34,251 bases of DNA from Caldifarciminota bacterium. Its GTDB lineage: Bacteria; Hydrothermota; Tepidihabitantia; B3-TA06. The stretch covers positions 1-34,251 of the forward strand of contig JAFGSK010000085.1 of assembly GCA_016934635.1 (NCBI GenBank), given 5' to 3'. The position numbers and the translations under genes were made by a program. This document shows, piece by piece, positions 31,562-34,251 of the stretch. How positions within the stretch are numbered: the first letter of the stretch is position 1; each line of letters begins with the position of its first letter. The notes under the pieces were generated by a model, which was given only the letters and a program-made list of their open reading frames with translations, was not told the DNA's origin and did no database searches.

Positions 31562-32727
31562 TACACTGTTTTTTTTGATGTTTTATGACTTCCCACAGTA
31601 AGCTGAAGGAAGTATGTTCCGCTTGCCACCTGCCTCCCTCTATCATCCAACCCGTCCCAGACGGTCGTGTGGGTTCCTTCATCCTGGACCTCGCTGGTCA
31701 GTATTCTCACGAGATTCCCGACTGAATCGAACACCCCGCAGAAGACCCGGCTGTACGACGGAAGCGTGTATGAGATTTCGGCTTTCCTTGTTGCCAATCG
31801 GGATACCTTAAGGTCGAATTGCTCATCGGCTTGCTTCTCTTCATCCGCGTCGACGTACTCGGAATACCACAGGAAAGCCTCCTGCTCTATAGAATCCGGC
31901 CTGTTCGAATCGAAGTAGAGCCTGGAACCGTCGGCGGTCAGTGAGGGGCCTTCGTTCCATTGGTAAGCACCTGGGATGCATACCGGCTCCCCCAGCCATT
32001 CAGGCTTGCTAAAGAAAGAACCTTCCCAGTGGGAACGCCAGATCGAGCGTTCGCCGTGAATGTCTGCACCCCATTGAGAAATGTACAACCAGCTCCCGTC
32101 TGCAGTTACCCAGGGCGACCACTGGTCGCCTCCTACGTAGTAGGTTTCAAAAACCTTCTCGCGCGGACCCCAGCATGAATCCTGCCAAGAGTGTTTGAAT
32201 ATATCCTCGCCGTCAGCATCCCATAACGAGGAGGCGTAAAGGGTCTTGCCGTCAGCCGATATGAAGCAGGTGAACTCGTAGCCCGGCGTGTTCACGTTAG
32301 GCCCGGCGTTCTGAGGCTCTCCCCAGTCGCCCGCAACACTGTCCCACTCAGCAAACCACACGTCGTAGCCTCCGTAGCCGCCGGGTCTGTCCCAGGCCGT
32401 CCAGAAGAGCTTGGAGTGGTCTGCAGTTATCGAGGGCGAAAGCTCTCGGCGAACGTCGTTCATGTTCACCGAGAGACGCGTAACCGAGTCCCACTCGTTC
32501 CCACCTTTCCAGCGGGCAACGTAGATGTCGTCATCATAAGGTGAGTTGTTGAGTGTATAGTACATTTCCTTGCCGTCGGGCGATATGTGCGCGTAGTAGC
32601 GATGCCAAAGGGTATCGATCTCGACTGTGTCGTTAATCACAGGCGGCAGCTTCACAGGCTCGGCCCAGTAGCCCTGGGCAAAGGCCGCACTGTAAGCTAA
32701 AATGCTCGTTAAGATCAGGTTTTTCAT
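31552..32727 (-). CDS. Exported PD40/WD40-like protein with FlgD-Ig-like tail, copy A
   Basis: A 391-aa exported protein with a signal peptide (MKNLILTSILAYSAAFAQG). TolB/PD40-type beta-propeller repeats follow, for example HISPDGKEMYYT, SITADHSKLFWT, FISADGKTLYASS, WVTADGSWLYIS and SLTADGSRLYFDSN. The last 80 residues are the FlgD-Ig-like module (VFDSVGNLVRIL, VWDGLDDRGRQVASGTYF, KKTVYLR). ATG 32727 with GGAGGAG gives the signal peptide; the frame extends to 32757 but adds unlikely residues. It is a close paralogue of the gene at 32781. It lies upstream of the metalloprotease in one transcript. A binding or scaffold role outside the cell is likely. Confidence 0.85.
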   Translation of the reverse strand: MKNLILTSILAYSAAFAQGYWAEPVKLPPVINDTVEIDTLWHRYYAHISPDGKEMYYTLNNSPYDDDIYVARWKGGNEWDSVTRLSVNMNDVRRELSPSITADHSKLFWTAWDRPGGYGGYDVWFAEWDSVAGDWGEPQNAGPNVNTPGYEFTCFISADGKTLYASSLWDADGEDIFKHSWQDSCWGPREKVFETYYVGGDQWSPWVTADGSWLYISQWGADIHGERSIWRSHWEGSFFSKPEWLGEPVCIPGAYQWNEGPSLTADGSRLYFDSNRPDSIEQEAFLWYSEYVDADEEKQADEQFDLKVSRLATRKAEISYTLPSYSRVFCGVFDSVGNLVRILTSEVQDEGTHTTVWDGLDDRGRQVASGTYFLQLTVGSHKTSKKTVYLR

Positions 32728-32748
32728 AACTCCTCCATTTACAAACAT

Positions 32749-32776
32749 AACATACATAAGTTTACCTGTTTGTCAA
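32749..32776 (-). promoter_or_regulatory. Promoter of WD40-like copy A (TTGACA-16-TATGTT)
   Basis: Minus-strand TTGACA (32771-32776) and TATGTT (32749-32754), 16 nt apart, just after the stop of copy B. The same elements sit exactly 1226 nt away upstream of copy B. Confidence 0.7.
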
Positions 32777-32780
32777 TATC

Positions 32781-33953
32781 TTAGTTTATGAAGATTGTTT
32801 TCTTCGTTGTTTTGTTCCTGTCCGCGGTTAACCGGACGAAGTAGGTTCCCGATGGAACCTTTCTGCCTTGATCGTCCAGACCGTCCCAAAGTATTCTTTG
32901 CTCACCTCCTTTCTGTTTAGTGTTTACGAGTATCCTGACCAGGTTGCCGACCGTATCAAAGACACCGCAGAAGACGTGATTTGTCTCAGACAAGATATAT
33001 CGGATAGAGTGGCTATTGTTTGAGATGGATGTTACGGTTAGTTTTAATGTGACCTCGTAGTTCCGTTCTTCCACATCGCTAACATAGTCGGAATACCACA
33101 GGAATGCCTCCTGCTCTATAGAATCAGGTCTGTTCGACGAAAAGTAAAGTCTTGAGCCGTCGGCAGTCAGGGAGGGGCCTTCGTTCCATTGGTTTCTTCC
33201 CGGCAGGGATATTGGTTCTGCAAGTAGTTCAGGTTCACCAAAGAACTCGCCTAACCACAGGGAGCGGAGAGTTGCGCGTCCGTAAGTTATACCGATAAAC
33301 ATTGTGAAATACAGCCATTTCCCATCCGCAGTTACCCAGGGGGAGTACTGGTCGCCTCCTACGTAGTAAGTTTCAAATACCCTCTCGCGGGGTCCCCAGC
33401 AGGAGTCCTGCCAAGATAGCTTGTAGAGGTCCTCGCCGTCGGAGTCGTAGGTTGACGAGACGTACAGGGTCTTGCCGTCAGCCGATATGAAGCAGGTGAA
33501 CTCGTATCCGGGCGTGTTCGCGTTTGGTCCCGCGTTCTGAGGCTCGCCCCAGTCGCTGGCAACACTGTCCCACTCGGCAAACCACACGTCGTAGCCTCCG
33601 TAGCCGCCGGGCCTGTTCCAAGCGCACCAGAATAACTTGGAACGGTCAGCGGTTATCGAGGGCGAAAGCTCGCGGCGGGCGTCGTCCATATTCACCGAGA
33701 GACGCGTAACCGAGTCCCACTCGTTGCCCCCTTTCCAGCGGGCTACGTAGATGTCGTCATCGTATGGTGAGTTGTTGAGTGTATAGTACATTTCCTTACC
33801 GTCGGGCGAGATATGCGCGTAGTAACGGTGCCAAAGGGTATCGATCTCGACTGTGTCGTTAATCACAGGCGGCAGCTTCACAGGCTCGGCCCAGTAGCCC
33901 TGGGCTTGTATTAAGCCTGAAATCAAAAAGACGCTTGCAAGAACGTATTTCAT
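32781..33953 (-). CDS. Exported PD40/WD40-like protein with FlgD-Ig-like tail, copy B
   Basis: A 390-aa paralogue of copy A with a different signal peptide (MKYVLASVFLISGLIQAQG). The mature N-terminus is almost identical (GYWAEPVKLPPVINDTVEID onward), with the same PD40 units: HISPDGKEMYYT, SITADRSKLFWC, FISADGKTLYVSS, SLTADGSRLYFSSN. The stretch between about residue 210 and 250 and the linker before the tail have diverged most. The FlgD-Ig-like module ends KKTIFIN. A 77-nt block is identical at DNA level to copy A (33829-33905 against 32603-32679). ATG 33953 with AGGAGGAG is preferred to the frame start at 33983. Confidence 0.85.
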   Translation of the reverse strand: MKYVLASVFLISGLIQAQGYWAEPVKLPPVINDTVEIDTLWHRYYAHISPDGKEMYYTLNNSPYDDDIYVARWKGGNEWDSVTRLSVNMDDARRELSPSITADRSKLFWCAWNRPGGYGGYDVWFAEWDSVASDWGEPQNAGPNANTPGYEFTCFISADGKTLYVSSTYDSDGEDLYKLSWQDSCWGPRERVFETYYVGGDQYSPWVTADGKWLYFTMFIGITYGRATLRSLWLGEFFGEPELLAEPISLPGRNQWNEGPSLTADGSRLYFSSNRPDSIEQEAFLWYSDYVSDVEERNYEVTLKLTVTSISNNSHSIRYILSETNHVFCGVFDTVGNLVRILVNTKQKGGEQRILWDGLDDQGRKVPSGTYFVRLTADRNKTTKKTIFIN

Positions 33954-33970
33954 AACTCCTCCTTTCACAA

Positions 33971-34219
33971 CTATAATATACATAATATTAATTCCTTGTC
34001 AATACTAACGTTCATATAAATTGTCTTTTCAAGCGGGGTATTCTGCTGGTGTTCGACGGTGTGGCCGGAGTCATTCCACTGCCCTAGGGCGTACACGCAA
34101 ACGACTTTGTAGTTGCCCAGGTAGGGGAGCACCCTGTCGGCCGGGCTTGGCTGATAGCTTACGTAAAGGCTTGAAACCGCGATGATGCCGCACACTGCGG
34201 CTGTGAGTTTAGACTTCAT
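33971..34219 (-). pseudogene. Truncated N-terminal stub of a second metalloprotease
   Basis: An 82-aa frame starting at ATG 34219 with AGGAGGAG upstream. It begins MKSKLTAAVCGIIAVSSLYV and continues with VVCVYALGQWNDSGHTVEHQ and QNTPLEK. This matches the first 64 residues of the metalloprotease at 28575 (AVFVYALGEWNNSSHTYHHG, QNTPLPG). Beyond that point the sequence is unrelated and stops within the promoter of copy B. The catalytic part is missing, so it is a remnant, although it could still yield a short secreted peptide. Confidence 0.8.
33975..34002 (-). promoter_or_regulatory. Promoter of WD40-like copy B (TTGACA-16-TATATT)
   Basis: Minus-strand TTGACA (33997-34002) and TATATT (33975-33980) with a 16-nt spacer. 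It overlaps the 3' end of the truncated metalloprotease stub, so that stub was cut at or near this promoter. Confidence 0.75.
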
Positions 34220-34251
34220 ATTCTCCTCCTTAAGGAGTTATCCTTACTTTA

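Overview
The window comes from a bacterial chromosome. Evidence is the core bacterial genes (rpmH-rnpA-yidD-yidC-jag-mnmE, obgE, dprA, gcvT-gcvH-gcvPA), strong AGGAGG-type ribosome binding sites and sigma70-type promoters. Several large exported proteins end in the same FlgD-Ig-like C-terminal module. Together with a split glycine decarboxylase and a DUF763 gene, this suggests a deep-branching Gram-negative, possibly thermophilic lineage such as candidate phylum WOR-3 (Stahlbacteria) or relatives. That placement is inference; no rRNA gene is present to settle it.

Layout. 1-4980 (+): an accessory locus with an unrecognised 540-aa soluble protein (called L here) followed by three tandem copies of a pair of small membrane proteins (M1 + M2). 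Each M1 has its own promoter, and two decayed C-terminal remnants of L lie between or after the pairs. The picture is a repeatedly duplicated L-M1-M2 unit in which only the first L stays intact. 4986-7121 (-): dprA and obgE. 7230-9380 (+): an exported beta-propeller-like protein with the C-terminal tail, then a decayed DUF4190 membrane-protein gene. 9384-12284 (+): gcvT, gcvH and gcvPA of the glycine cleavage system, without gcvPB. 12637-13305: a lipoprotein-like SagB-type nitroreductase. 13680-16193 (+): DUF763, an RsmF/NSUN-type RNA m5C methyltransferase and a separate small RsmF-C-terminal-like protein, overlapping in one operon.

16303-23007 (-): a two-gene defence-like block. It has a 1300-aa Eco57I-type restriction/methylation protein and a TrlF-like PHP-SMC ATPase whose PHP metal-binding motifs are visibly degenerate. 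23244-28512 (+): the origin-type cluster rpmH-rnpA-yidD-yidC-jag-mnmE, followed by a universal stress protein and a PTS EIIA-type protein; most genes overlap or are very close. 28575-34219 (-): a duplicated exported module. An M6-like metalloprotease and a PD40/WD40-like protein sit beside a second WD40-like copy and a truncated N-terminal stub of a second metalloprotease.

A recurring feature is the promoter: at least a dozen TTGACA/TATAAT-like sites, almost all with a 16-nt spacer rather than 17. The most interesting regions are the L-M1-M2 array, the Eco57I/TrlF pair and the duplicated metalloprotease/WD40 block. No tRNA, rRNA, CRISPR array or insertion sequence was recognised.
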